This document shows positions 8,127 to 16,393 of a DNA stretch of 64,000 bases, piece by piece; position 1 is the stretch's first letter; the number at the start of each line of letters is the position of its first letter. The DNA is taken from NCBI GenBank assembly GCA_030834905.1, contig JAUQWZ010000057.1:82199-146198 (forward strand). The letters run 5' to 3'. The notes beneath the pieces were generated by a model. That model saw nothing but the letters and a program-made list of their open reading frames with translations. It had not been told where the DNA came from and did no database searches. The position numbers and the translations under genes are program-made. Source of the stretch: Aggregatilineales bacterium (lineage in GTDB: Bacteria > Chloroflexota > Anaerolineae > Aggregatilineales > Phototrophicaceae).

Positions 8127-8750
8127 ATGATTTACGACATCAGCCGCACCGTCAGCCCTCGGACAGCGGTCTGGCCCGGTGACCGTTCGTATGCGGTGGA
8201 GCCGGTGCTGCGGCGGGATGCGGGTATGGCGGTCAACCTGACCACCATCAGCCTCAGCCCGCACACCGGCACGCACGCCGACGCTTATTATCACTATGAA
8301 GATGAGACGATTTACCCGGCACAGATGCCGCTGCACCCCTATATCGGCAGGGCGCGCGTGATCACGGTGGCTAAGACTGACGGCGCGCTGACGCCGGACG
8401 ATTTCGCGCCAGACAGCCTGAAGGGCGTGGAACGGCTGTTGATCCACAGCGCCGTCAGCGATATCGACGATGATGGCTGGGCGGCGCAGTATCCTTATCT
8501 GAGTATGGAGTTGATCGCGGCGCTGGCGGAACAGGGTGCGGTGCTGATCGGGCTGGATTCGCCATCAGTGGATGCGTTTGACAGCCATGACCTGCCGTGT
8601 CATCACGGGCTGTGGCGCTACCATCTGGTCAACCTCGAATGTCTGATTCTGCGCGGCGTGCCGGACGGTGATTACGAACTGATCGCGCTGCCGCTGAAGC
8701 TTGATCTGACCTGCGGATCGCCGGTGCGGGCGATCCTGCGAACGCTGTGA
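8127..8750 (+). CDS. kynB: Cyclase family protein, kynurenine formamidase-like
   Basis: 207 residues, matching KynB length. The metal-binding HxGTHxDxxxH motif is SPHTGTHADAYYHYE (about residues 50-64), and GLDSPSVDAFDSHDLPCHHG is the late block seen in bacterial arylformamidases. It would hydrolyse N-formyl-L-kynurenine in tryptophan degradation with Zn or Mn. No kynA or kynU is in the window, so another cyclase-family substrate remains possible. GGGG-AAATAGGG precedes the ATG. A small membrane-protein gene follows after 13 bases. Confidence 0.85.
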   Translation: MIYDISRTVSPRTAVWPGDRSYAVEPVLRRDAGMAVNLTTISLSPHTGTHADAYYHYEDETIYPAQMPLHPYIGRARVITVAKTDGALTPDDFAPDSLKGVERLLIHSAVSDIDDDGWAAQYPYLSMELIAALAEQGAVLIGLDSPSVDAFDSHDLPCHHGLWRYHLVNLECLILRGVPDGDYELIALPLKLDLTCGSPVRAILRTL

Positions 8751-8763
8751 AGGAGCGAAAACG

Positions 8764-9081
8764 ATGCGAGATACTGGCGGATTGATCCTGTTTGCGGTGT
8801 TCGCGCTGGTGCAGGTTGGCGCGTATCTGGGTATTCGCCGCCGCTGGGCGCGACCGGCGGCGGTGGCGGCGGTAGCGGTGGTGGCGAGCTTTGTGCTGAT
8901 GCTGTTGATGGCGCTGGCGCAGGGCAATAGCATTTATCAGGCGATCTTCGTTGGCTTGATCGTCGGCGGGCTGTGCAGCGGCGGCATTCTGGTGATGGCA
9001 TGGTATTTCACCAGCAAGGAGCGTCGCGGCGCAGACCTGCCCGACCTGAGCGATTTACAGTCCGAAACCGGCGAGGAATAA
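8764..9081 (+). CDS. Small uncharacterised membrane protein
   Basis: 105 residues with three predicted membrane helices (about 7-25, 30-52 and 60-80) and a short acidic cytosolic tail ending ETGEE. GGAG 9 bases before the ATG supports the start. It follows kynB after 13 bases and probably shares its message. I recognise no family. Confidence 0.7.
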   Translation: MRDTGGLILFAVFALVQVGAYLGIRRRWARPAAVAAVAVVASFVLMLLMALAQGNSIYQAIFVGLIVGGLCSGGILVMAWYFTSKERRGADLPDLSDLQSETGEE

Positions 9082-9098
9082 GCCGCTGTTCGGTTGTA

Positions 9099-9119
9099 TC
9101 CGGCGATTGATTCGCCGGA
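9099..9119. terminator. Hairpin after the kynB operon
   Basis: TCCGGCGA and TCGCCGGA form a perfect 8-bp stem around a 5-base loop, lying between convergent genes. No T run follows, so termination is plausible rather than certain. Confidence 0.45.
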
Positions 9120-9132
9120 ATGTCTCTACAAC

Positions 9133-11082
9133 CTAATTCACCAGCGCCACAATTGTATAGTGCCCGCTGCCCTCGTAGCGCGAGGCTTCGAGGACGTAGA
9201 TGCCGCTGTCGGGCAAAGTGACGCGGAAAAGCTGGGCGTTGACGCCTAATTCGGGGTCGGCGGCATCGTCGTTGTACGCCATCCGCGAGCCGCCGGGCTG
9301 GATCAGTTCCAGGGCGGGGTCAAGGTCACCGCTTTCAACCAGCATGGTAAAGGTGACAACCTGCCCAACCCGTCCCTCGAATATCCAGCGCTGCACCGGA
9401 AACACGTCCTGGAGCGCCCCTTGCAGACGAGCCGCGCTGCCGGTGACGAGTTCAAAGCGGTGGTTGGCGCTGACGCCGAGGGTATAGGTTCCCGCGCCGC
9501 GCAGCCATTCCACGCTGATGGTGTAAGTGCCAGTCTCTCGCAGCACAAAACCGGCGATCTGAGCGTCAAACCTGCCGTATAAGTCCAGCCCGGGCTGATC
9601 GTCATTGTAGGCGCGTTCGCCGCCGTCAGGACCGGTCAGGCGCACCGCCATGTCGAGCGCGTCGGCGCGGGTGAGATCGACGGCGTTGATGGTGATCTGC
9701 TCGCCCGCCGTACCCTGGTAATGCCAGTCCTGCCGGACGACATCCTCGCTCAATCTTCCCTGTACGGGTACATCATGGCGGATCGAGCCGTCGCCGCTGC
9801 GCTCCGGGGTCACACTGGCACTGCGGGCAACCACCGAAGCGTCCTCAAGCCCGACATACAGCGTGCCGTCCGGCGCAACAGCCAGGGCGCGGGGCGTCGA
9901 GTCCTCTCGCGCCAGTTCGACCAGCGCGCCGTGATTGACTCCGGCGATTCGACCATCCGCCAGGGCGGCGACAAGCTGCCCATCGGGGCTGATGGCGAGA
10001 TCGTTGACCGCGTCGGCGGGCGCGTCGAGCCAATATTGAAGCGCGGTCGTATCGCCATCCAGATGCGATACCGCGCCGTTGATGTCGCCGTCAATCAGCG
10101 AACTGAGCCACTCCACTACCGTGACGCTGCCATCAGCATCCACCGCCAGCAGCGGCGCGGCGGCACCGTTGAAATTCAGCGGAATGGATCGGCTGCTGGT
10201 GTCCGTCAGGGTGCGGATCGCGTAGCCATCGGCTTGGCGGTCAATGGTGTACAGCGTCCCGTCAGCCGCGGCGCTCACATCCAGCGGCGCGCCGCCGCCA
10301 AAGCTGCCCAGCGGGTTGATCCAACTGCGGTTGGCGAATGTCAGCAGGCAGCGGCACGCCGTGTCGGCAACGTAGACCGCGCCAGAAGGTGTGACGGCGA
10401 TGCTGTTTGGCTGCGACGGATTGGCGAAGGGGAAGGTGATGATGTGCGCGCCGGTGGTCGGGTCGAGGGCGATCAGTCCCTGGTTGGCATCGACCACGTA
10501 CAGCAGATCGAACGGGCTGTGCGCCAGACCGACGATTCGCGGTGGCATCGGCGTACCTTCAATGTTCAGCGCCGCCGGAATCTCGGTTCGCCAGAGCAGG
10601 GCATAGGTTGGGGCGGTGGGGGTGCTGTCGGCGCTGAAAACGACGCTGTTGGCGACCGTGTTCAGCAGCGATTGCGACACGCCGCGACCGGCGATGACCA
10701 GCCCGCGCTGATCGGGCAGGCGTCCGGCGCGTCCGTAGCCCTGCGCCTGCGCCGCCGCTCGCCCGAACCAGTCTGTTTCGGTGAGCGCGGCTGGCGTGAT
10801 ATCGAGCGACTGAAGCGCCGATTCGAGCGCCGGGCGCAGGTCGGCGTCGTTGGTGACAGCGGGCAGCGCCTGCACCGTCAGCAGGGCATCCTCACCGCTG
10901 ATTTCGAGCGCTGGTTGGTCGTCCCGAAGCACCGTCGAGACTGACCAGCCAGCCGGTACCAGCAGCGCCAGATCGGCGGCATCCCAGGCGAACGGCACAT
11001 AGCCGCTTGACTGCGCGTAGACCGGCAGCGTCAACAGGGCTAACAGCGAAATGATCGTGAGGATGAACTTACGGAATATCAT
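9133..11082 (-). CDS. Secreted beta-propeller protein with two PPC domains
   Basis: 649 residues. A signal peptide (1-23, ending VYAQS) is followed by a region of about 130 residues with VPAGWSVSTVLRD, resembling the small PsbP-like or photosystem-type folds often found outside cells. Residues about 165-425 contain repeated strands such as GAVYVADTACRCLLTF, YTIDRQADGYAIRTL and GTLYVGLEDASVV, an NHL/SMP-30-like propeller. Two bacterial pre-peptidase C-terminal (PPC) domains follow (about 440-545 and 550-649), each with a core of the type ALDMAVRLTGPDGG...AYNDDQPG and LDPALELIQPGG...AYNDDA, then a TYTISV/YVLEAS strand. It should be a surface or extracellular binding protein. It ends the long minus-strand polysaccharide region. 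Confidence 0.82.
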   Translation of the reverse strand: MIFRKFILTIISLLALLTLPVYAQSSGYVPFAWDAADLALLVPAGWSVSTVLRDDQPALEISGEDALLTVQALPAVTNDADLRPALESALQSLDITPAALTETDWFGRAAAQAQGYGRAGRLPDQRGLVIAGRGVSQSLLNTVANSVVFSADSTPTAPTYALLWRTEIPAALNIEGTPMPPRIVGLAHSPFDLLYVVDANQGLIALDPTTGAHIITFPFANPSQPNSIAVTPSGAVYVADTACRCLLTFANRSWINPLGSFGGGAPLDVSAAADGTLYTIDRQADGYAIRTLTDTSSRSIPLNFNGAAAPLLAVDADGSVTVVEWLSSLIDGDINGAVSHLDGDTTALQYWLDAPADAVNDLAISPDGQLVAALADGRIAGVNHGALVELAREDSTPRALAVAPDGTLYVGLEDASVVARSASVTPERSGDGSIRHDVPVQGRLSEDVVRQDWHYQGTAGEQITINAVDLTRADALDMAVRLTGPDGGERAYNDDQPGLDLYGRFDAQIAGFVLRETGTYTISVEWLRGAGTYTLGVSANHRFELVTGSAARLQGALQDVFPVQRWIFEGRVGQVVTFTMLVESGDLDPALELIQPGGSRMAYNDDAADPELGVNAQLFRVTLPDSGIYVLEASRYEGSGHYTIVALVN

Positions 11083-11114
11083 CAGGAACTGCCGTTGTGT
11101 TGAGGAAGGCTAAA

Positions 11115-11783
11115 TCAACGTTTCGGGATGGTGGCAATCACCGGCAAACCAAGCGCTTCCACGTCTTCACGCCGCCGCACGACCGGATCGACATAATGCG
11201 CCAGCAGCGCCAGCCCGATGCCCGCCAGCAGCCCAAGCCCAACGCGAAGCAAGGGTCCATAGCGATCCACCAGCGGCGGCGGCGCGGCTACAGCAGGCGA
11301 CTGATCGAGAATGGTCACCGCTGCCGGTTCGCCGCCTAACTGGGCGAAGTAGGCGTCACTGCGCGTTTGCAGGACTTCGATAGCTGCCGCCACAATGACA
11401 TTCAGACCCAACTCACTCGGATAGTAGAAACTGATCGTCCCCAGACTGCGCTCGTTGTCGGCGGCAATGGTCAGCGGCGCGGTGTCGAAGTCACCATTAA
11501 GGCTGGCGGCTATTTCCTGCTTGAAGCTGCCGCTGCGCACCCAATCGGCGAAGGCGTTGACGGTCAGTTCCGATGACAGCCAGATATCCTGATAATCGCC
11601 GTCGGCGCGGGGAATGGCTTCCATCGACTGGAAGGCGGTGTACTGCACTCCGGCGGAAAAGCCGCCTGAGACGACGCGCCGGTTGAGAATATCGGGCAGG
11701 GCAAGCGCGGCGGTGATAGCCACCGGAATGAGCACCAGCCACCAGCGGCGCAGCAAAATGCGAAAGAGGGTCACGAGTTCCAA
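11115..11783 (-). CDS. Wzz/chain-length-determinant-like membrane protein
   Basis: 222 residues with an N-terminal helix (LLRRWWLVLIPVAITAALAL) and a C-terminal helix (LLRVGLGLLAGIGLALLAHY) around a periplasmic loop, the polysaccharide co-polymerase topology. The ending DPVVRRREDVEALGLPVIATIPKR is the juxtamembrane block shared with the Wzz at 23710-24366. It lacks the usual proline-rich PxxP segment near the second helix and has no kinase domain. It lies between a GT4 gene and a propeller gene, so it may modulate export of the polymer made by the adjacent glycosyltransferases. Confidence 0.78.
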   Translation of the reverse strand: MELVTLFRILLRRWWLVLIPVAITAALALPDILNRRVVSGGFSAGVQYTAFQSMEAIPRADGDYQDIWLSSELTVNAFADWVRSGSFKQEIAASLNGDFDTAPLTIAADNERSLGTISFYYPSELGLNVIVAAAIEVLQTRSDAYFAQLGGEPAAVTILDQSPAVAAPPPLVDRYGPLLRVGLGLLAGIGLALLAHYVDPVVRRREDVEALGLPVIATIPKR

Positions 11784-11875
11784 ATTGACCTCGTCGATTG
11801 GCTAAAAACGCGCGTATTATAACCCATTGTGCCACCGCGCCAACCGAGGGCGCAGCGTGGTGACACCGACAGCCG

Positions 11876-12988
11876 TTAGCCAGACGATGCCGGTTTCTGG
11901 CTGAAGCTTTCCCACGCCTGCTCGACAAAAGCGCCGATCTTGCGTCGGAACACCTGGGTGTCAAACTTTTCGGCGTGGGCGCGTAAGGCGACCGGGTCAT
12001 ACTCGCTGGCGTCGAAGTGCTGCATGGCATTCATCAGGCTTTCGACGGTTGCCTCGTGGAACAACACGCCTGTTTCGCCCGGAATGACCGTATCGAGCGC
12101 GCCGCCGCCGCCGTAGGCGATGACCGGACGCCCCGCCGCCTGCGCCTGCACCGGCACGATGCCGAAGTCCTCTAAGCCGGGGAACAGGAACGCTTTGCAG
12201 CGCGCCATGAGTTCGGGCAGTTGCTCGTCCGGCACATAGCCCAGGAATTCAACCGTTGGACCCGCCATCTCGCGCAGGCGGTCGAGATCGCGCCCTTTGC
12301 CACCCACTTTCAGCGGCACGCCGAGTTTGGTCGCCGCCTGCACCGCCAGGTCGATACGCTTGTAGGGGATCAGCCGCGAAACGACCAGAAAATAATCGTC
12401 GATGGCTGCCGACGGCTTGAAGCGCCCGATATCGACCGGCGGGTAGATGATGACCGAGTCGCGGTTGTAGTAGGTCTGGATGCGCTGCTGAATTTCGGTG
12501 GAAATGGCGATAAAGTGATCGACCCGCTGGGCGGCGGCATAGTCCCAGCGGCGCATGGCGCTGACCAGCGGGCGCAGCGCCCATTCAACCGGCTTGCCCA
12601 AGCCTTCGCGGGCGATGTACGATTCCAGCGACCAGACGTAGCGCGTCGGAGCGAGGCAGTAGCAGATATGCAGCGTCCTGTCGCCAGACCGGACGCCGTG
12701 ACAGAAGCCGCTTTTGTTGCTCAGGATGACGTCATATTCGGACAGATCCAGGCTGTTCCAGCCGAGGGGATACAGCGGCAGATAGGGCTGGTGATGGCTG
12801 TGAACGCCCGGCAGCGTGTCCAACCAGAGGGTGTGAATGTCCCACTCGCTATAGGCGGGCGGCATCACGTCCGGCGCGTAGATGCTGGTATACACCGGGC
12901 TTTCAGGATACAGCGCCACCAGCGTTTCCAGCACGTCTTCAGCGCCGCCGCGCTGGTTCAGCCAATCGTGGACGAGGGCGAGTTTCAT
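11876..12988 (-). CDS. Glycosyltransferase family 4
   Basis: 370 residues, GT-B fold. N-terminal MKLALVHDWLNQRGGAEDVL is the typical acceptor-side start of the GT4 branch that includes mannosyl- and rhamnosyltransferases of polysaccharide clusters. Second half: YFLVVSRLIPYKRIDLAVQA, LKVGGKGRDLDRLREMAG, PTVEFLGYVPDEQLPELMAR and the donor-binding FLFPGLEDFGIVPVQAQAAG with E-x7-E. Acts at the inner face of the membrane. Neighbours are a Wzz-like protein downstream and rnhB plus two GT2 genes upstream on the same strand. Confidence 0.92.
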   Translation of the reverse strand: MKLALVHDWLNQRGGAEDVLETLVALYPESPVYTSIYAPDVMPPAYSEWDIHTLWLDTLPGVHSHHQPYLPLYPLGWNSLDLSEYDVILSNKSGFCHGVRSGDRTLHICYCLAPTRYVWSLESYIAREGLGKPVEWALRPLVSAMRRWDYAAAQRVDHFIAISTEIQQRIQTYYNRDSVIIYPPVDIGRFKPSAAIDDYFLVVSRLIPYKRIDLAVQAATKLGVPLKVGGKGRDLDRLREMAGPTVEFLGYVPDEQLPELMARCKAFLFPGLEDFGIVPVQAQAAGRPVIAYGGGGALDTVIPGETGVLFHEATVESLMNAMQHFDASEYDPVALRAHAEKFDTQVFRRKIGAFVEQAWESFSQKPASSG

Positions 12989-13070
12989 AGGCGCAGCATC
13001 TCCCGTTGCTTACGGTCAGACCGGCGGTGATGACAGCGGGCTGTCGTCGCAGACTTCACTACAGCCCGCC

Positions 13071-13736
13071 TCACAGGAGATGTTCCATCTGCGGGCGCAG
13101 CGGCGCGAAGCTCATGCGGTGAATGGGCGAAGCGCCCAGCGTCCTGAGCGCCGCCTGATGCAGCGCCGTTCCGTAGCCCTTGTGCGCCGCAAAGCCATAG
13201 CCGGGATACAGCGCGTCCAGTTCGGTCATGAGCGTGTCACGATGGACTTTTGCCAGCACGCTGGCGGCGGCGATACTCAGCGAAAGCTGGTCACCTTTGA
13301 CCAGCGCCAGATGTTTTTGCTGCAAACTGCGCCAGCGAATCGAATCGAGCAGCAGAAAGTCGGGCTGAACATCCGGCGCGCGGCGGTGGGCGTCGTCAAC
13401 GGCGCGCTGCATGGCGAGGCAGGTGGCGGGGACGATGCCCAGCCGGTCAATTTCGCTGTGTTCCGCCTGTCCAATGCCCCAACTGATGGCGGTGGTCTGG
13501 ATGCGCTCGATCAGCCCGGCGCGGGCGTGTGGGGTAAGCTGCTTGCTGTCGCGCACGCCTTCCAGCAGCGCTGTTAAATCATCTCGATCCAGCGGCAGGC
13601 AGACCGCGCCCGCGACCACAGGACCTGCCCACGCGCCGCGTCCGGCTTCGTCCACGCCAGCGATGACGCGATAACCGGCGGCGCGCAAATCGTATTCGTA
13701 GCTAAGACCGGCTGTTTTGAGTGTTCGCTTTGTCAT
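13071..13736 (-). CDS. rnhB: Ribonuclease HII
   Basis: 221 residues. The catalytic Asp29-Glu30 pair is in AGVDEAGRGAWAGPVVAGAV, DSKQLTPHAR provides the family block, and the third and fourth acidic residues fall in DFLLLDSIRW and SVLAKVHRDTLM. The enzyme nicks RNA at RNA-DNA junctions, removing misincorporated ribonucleotides. The start at 13736 overlaps the preceding GT2 gene by 35 bases, so translation is coupled. Its place within a polysaccharide operon is unrelated to its function. Confidence 0.95.
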   Translation of the reverse strand: MTKRTLKTAGLSYEYDLRAAGYRVIAGVDEAGRGAWAGPVVAGAVCLPLDRDDLTALLEGVRDSKQLTPHARAGLIERIQTTAISWGIGQAEHSEIDRLGIVPATCLAMQRAVDDAHRRAPDVQPDFLLLDSIRWRSLQQKHLALVKGDQLSLSIAAASVLAKVHRDTLMTELDALYPGYGFAAHKGYGTALHQAALRTLGASPIHRMSFAPLRPQMEHLL

Positions 13737-14490
13737 ACAGCCCTTTGCGCCAGTTCCGACGAATGTGCCAGATCTCTCGCAGAATATTGAGCGAATCCTG
13801 TATCAGTCTCATGCGGCTGTCCGGGTCAAAGTACCACGTAATCGGCACTTCGCGGACGGTGTAGCCGCGCCGCTTGGCGATGAACAGGATCTCCACGTCA
13901 AAGCCGATGCCGTTCATGCGCTGGACGCTGAACAGGTCTTCGGCAGACTGGCGATTGAACATCTTGAAACCGCATTGGGTGTCCTCAAAATCGGGGACGG
14001 CGGTCAGCTTGATGATCCAGTTGTTGATGCGCCCCATGAGGTGGCGATATTCCGGCTCGTCGATCCGGCGCGCGCCTTCGCCTTCACGGGTGGCGATGCT
14101 GATGTCATACCCGTCGGAGTTGGGCGGCAGAAATTTGACGATTTCCTCAATGGGCATTGACAGATCGGTATCGCAGATGAAGCGGTACTCGCCTCTGGCA
14201 TCCAGCATCCCCGCCTTAACTGCCCGTCCTTTGCCGCGCTCCTTCAGCCGGATCAGCCGGACGTGAGGATGTGACGCCGCATAGTCGAGGACGATTTCGG
14301 CGGTGCGGTCGGTGCTGCCATTATCGACGACGATAATTTCAGAGGTGAAAGGCTGGGTGCTGAGAAAGGTATCAATTTTCTCCAGGCTTGGGGGGAGTCG
14401 ATACTCCTCATTTAGCGCGGGGATGATGATCGACAGCAGAGGATTTTCGAGACTCAAACTATACTTCTCCGATACGGCAGAATCGGGCAT
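13702..14490 (-). CDS. Glycosyltransferase family 2, dolichyl-phosphate glucosyltransferase-like
   Basis: 262 residues, GT-A fold. LLSIIIPALNEEYRLPPSLE opens the nucleotide-binding domain, EIIVVDNGSTDRT and LKERGKGRAVKAGML follow, and the metal-binding DTDLSMP motif lies near residue 130. FEDTQCGFKMFNRQSA and GFDVEILFIAKRRGYTVREVP are the later signatures of the Alg5/DPM1-like branch that transfers a sugar to a polyprenyl phosphate. No C-terminal membrane helices are present, so it is the short form. Overlaps rnhB downstream and is separated by 3 bases from another GT2 upstream. Confidence 0.92.
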   Translation of the reverse strand: MPDSAVSEKYSLSLENPLLSIIIPALNEEYRLPPSLEKIDTFLSTQPFTSEIIVVDNGSTDRTAEIVLDYAASHPHVRLIRLKERGKGRAVKAGMLDARGEYRFICDTDLSMPIEEIVKFLPPNSDGYDISIATREGEGARRIDEPEYRHLMGRINNWIIKLTAVPDFEDTQCGFKMFNRQSAEDLFSVQRMNGIGFDVEILFIAKRRGYTVREVPITWYFDPDSRMRLIQDSLNILREIWHIRRNWRKGLYDKANTQNSRS

Positions 14491-14493
14491 GTC

Positions 14494-15522
14494 CTAGAGT
14501 TGCGGCGGCGACAGGATCGATTCCAGGTACTCAAGCGAGACGCGCCGCTGCTGCTGAATGTGCCGCCGCTTGCGGTACATGCGCGGAATTCCAAGTATAC
14601 CCGCCGCCATGCCGCGCAGCCGCGCCCGCGCCGCTGCCCCGCGCCAGGCGCGCAGTGCCTGCCACGCCAGCCGCGCCTGTGCCCGCGCGATGGCGAAACC
14701 ATGTTTCCGCCACAGGCTTGAGGGCACATTCTTCACCAGGATAAAGAGCAGATTGCGCCCATCATAGTAGCTGGCGGTCACACCGCCGCCAGTTGCCGAT
14801 AGATGATGGTACACGATTGCTTGCGGAGTGTAAAGACAGCGCCAGTCTGCCAACTGCGCCCGCCAGCCTAAATCGACATCTTCGCCGGAGAAGAAGAAGT
14901 CGTCGTCCAGCAGCCCAATCTGATCGAGCATGGCGCGGCGATACACCGACGAGCCGCCGCAGGCGCTGAAGACATATTCTTCCCTGTCATACTGCCCCTC
15001 GTCGCGCTGCCAGACGCCGCGATTGCCCGGTCGCCCGTCGGTGGTGAAGAAATCGCCCGCGGTGTGAAAATGATCGCGCCGGTCAAACAGCAGCATTTTG
15101 CTGGCGACACTGCCCACGTCGTCGTGGCGCTGGAAGGCGCTGATGACCGTCTCGACCCAGCGCGAATCGACCTCGGTGTCGTTGTTGAGCAGCGCCAGAA
15201 ACTGACCCTTCGCTACCTCCAAACCGGCGTTACACGCCCCAGTGAAGCCGCGATTCTCCGGCAGGGGGATCAGCCTGACCCAGGGAAAGTCGGCTTTCAG
15301 CATCTCCGGCGAGCCGTCGGATGAAGCGTTATCGACGACGATAACTTCGATGTCCTGAACCGTCTGCCGCGCCAGCGAATCGAGGCAGGTTGGCAGAAAG
15401 CGCCCGCCGTTCCAGTTGGGGATGATGATAGAGAGTACTGAGTGCTGAGGACGAGATGCGGTTGACTCAGTACTCAGTACCTGGTACTCAGCACTATTGG
15501 TTTCAGTGGTTTCAGGGTTCAT
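14494..15522 (-). CDS. Glycosyltransferase family 2, rhamnosyltransferase-like
   Basis: 342 residues from ATG 15522. VLSIIIPNWNGGRFLPTCLD, VIVVDNASSDGS, ENRGFTGACNAGLEVAKG, the metal-binding LLNNDTEVD, and FFFSGEDVDLGWRAQL form the WbbL/RfbF-like set. A basic C-terminal part (RKRRHIQQQRR) suits membrane association. The first 35 residues (AEYQVLSTESTASRPQHS, in part) are encoded by a copy of a dispersed GTACTGAG repeat and look acquired. The start overlaps the rfbD stop by 11 bases, so dTDP-rhamnose is the obvious donor; that link is inferred from position. Confidence 0.9.
   Translation of the reverse strand: MNPETTETNSAEYQVLSTESTASRPQHSVLSIIIPNWNGGRFLPTCLDSLARQTVQDIEVIVVDNASSDGSPEMLKADFPWVRLIPLPENRGFTGACNAGLEVAKGQFLALLNNDTEVDSRWVETVISAFQRHDDVGSVASKMLLFDRRDHFHTAGDFFTTDGRPGNRGVWQRDEGQYDREEYVFSACGGSSVYRRAMLDQIGLLDDDFFFSGEDVDLGWRAQLADWRCLYTPQAIVYHHLSATGGGVTASYYDGRNLLFILVKNVPSSLWRKHGFAIARAQARLAWQALRAWRGAAARARLRGMAAGILGIPRMYRKRRHIQQQRRVSLEYLESILSPPQL
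15433..15495. repeat. Dispersed GTACTGAG-type repeat inside the GT2 coding region
   Basis: The stretch has GAGTACTGAGTGCTGAG at 15433-15449 and inverted copies (ACTCAGTACTCAGTAC and GGTACTCAGCACT) at 15465-15495. The 17-mer recurs exactly at 26953-26969 in an intergenic region. Here it is read through as residues of the glycosyltransferase N-terminus. Confidence 0.7.
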
Positions 15523-16372
15523 GGGTGAGAAGCTGCTCGCGCTGAAGGAAAGTGTCCACCGCCTGCTGCCAGGGGCGAAGGCGGATGCCAATTGATTTTC
15601 CTGCCAGATTATCCAGCGGCGAATAGACCGGCGGCATCGACGGACGCGACCACTCCGCCGCCGAGATGGGTTCGATGGGTGTTTCGGCAAAGCCGGTCTG
15701 GTCGAGGACATAACGCGCCAACTGGTAGCGCGAGCAGACGCCCTCATTCACAAGATGGTAGATGCCAAACCGCTGGGTATCGATCAGCGCTGAGATGGCG
15801 TCGGCGAGATCGTCATTGTAGGTCGGGTTGGCGATTTCGTTGACGACGACGCGCAGCGGTTTGCCCGCTGTGGCGGCGTTGAGGATCGACTGGATGAAGT
15901 TTTTGCCGCCATGCGCGAACAGCCACGCCGTCCGCACGACGTAATGGCGCGGGTTGAGCCGCATGACCGCCTGCTCGCCCACCCATTTGCTGTAGCCGTA
16001 GGCGTTCACCGGATGCGCCGGGTCGTATTCACGGTAGGGGCGGCTGGCGCTGCCAGCAAAGACTTCATTAGTGCTGACGTAGACGATGGCGGCTCCGGCG
16101 GCGGCGGCAGCCAGCGCCACGTTCTGCGAGCCGAAGCCGTTGACCAGCACCGCCTGTTCGGGATCGCGGGCGCAGCCGTCTACGTCGGTCCATCCGGCGG
16201 GGTGAATGACTAAATCGGGCTTGAGGGCGGCGATTTGTCGTTGGGTGGCGGCAAAATCGGTCACATCGAGGGTATCAATGTCAAAATCGGATACGTCCAG
16301 CGCGCGCGCCTTCAGTTTTTCGACCAGCACGCTGCCGAGCCGACCACGCGCTCCGGTAACAACAATTCGCAT
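15512..16372 (-). CDS. rfbD: dTDP-4-dehydrorhamnose reductase
   Basis: 286 residues from ATG 16372 (GAGAG 8-9 bases upstream; a GTG at 16381 would add three residues). RIVVTGARGRLGSVLVEKL is the extended-SDR nucleotide loop, AGWTDVDGCARDPEQAVLVN and YVSTNEVFAG are RmlD signatures, and the catalytic YxxxK is YGYSKW. VRTAWLFAHGGKNFIQSIL and NPTYNDDLADAI complete the family. It reduces dTDP-4-keto-L-rhamnose to dTDP-L-rhamnose with NAD(P)H. rfbA and rfbB lie 4-6 kb away on the same strand; rfbC is not in the window. Confidence 0.93.
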   Translation of the reverse strand: MRIVVTGARGRLGSVLVEKLKARALDVSDFDIDTLDVTDFAATQRQIAALKPDLVIHPAGWTDVDGCARDPEQAVLVNGFGSQNVALAAAAAGAAIVYVSTNEVFAGSASRPYREYDPAHPVNAYGYSKWVGEQAVMRLNPRHYVVRTAWLFAHGGKNFIQSILNAATAGKPLRVVVNEIANPTYNDDLADAISALIDTQRFGIYHLVNEGVCSRYQLARYVLDQTGFAETPIEPISAAEWSRPSMPPVYSPLDNLAGKSIGIRLRPWQQAVDTFLQREQLLTHEP

Positions 16373-16393
16373 ATCAGGCACTCTCAGTTGAAG

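Noticed and set aside
9721..10944. Open frame of 407 codons on the plus strand
   Set aside because: It is antisense to the propeller/PPC protein, has no recognisable domain and an odd Arg/Gln-rich composition.
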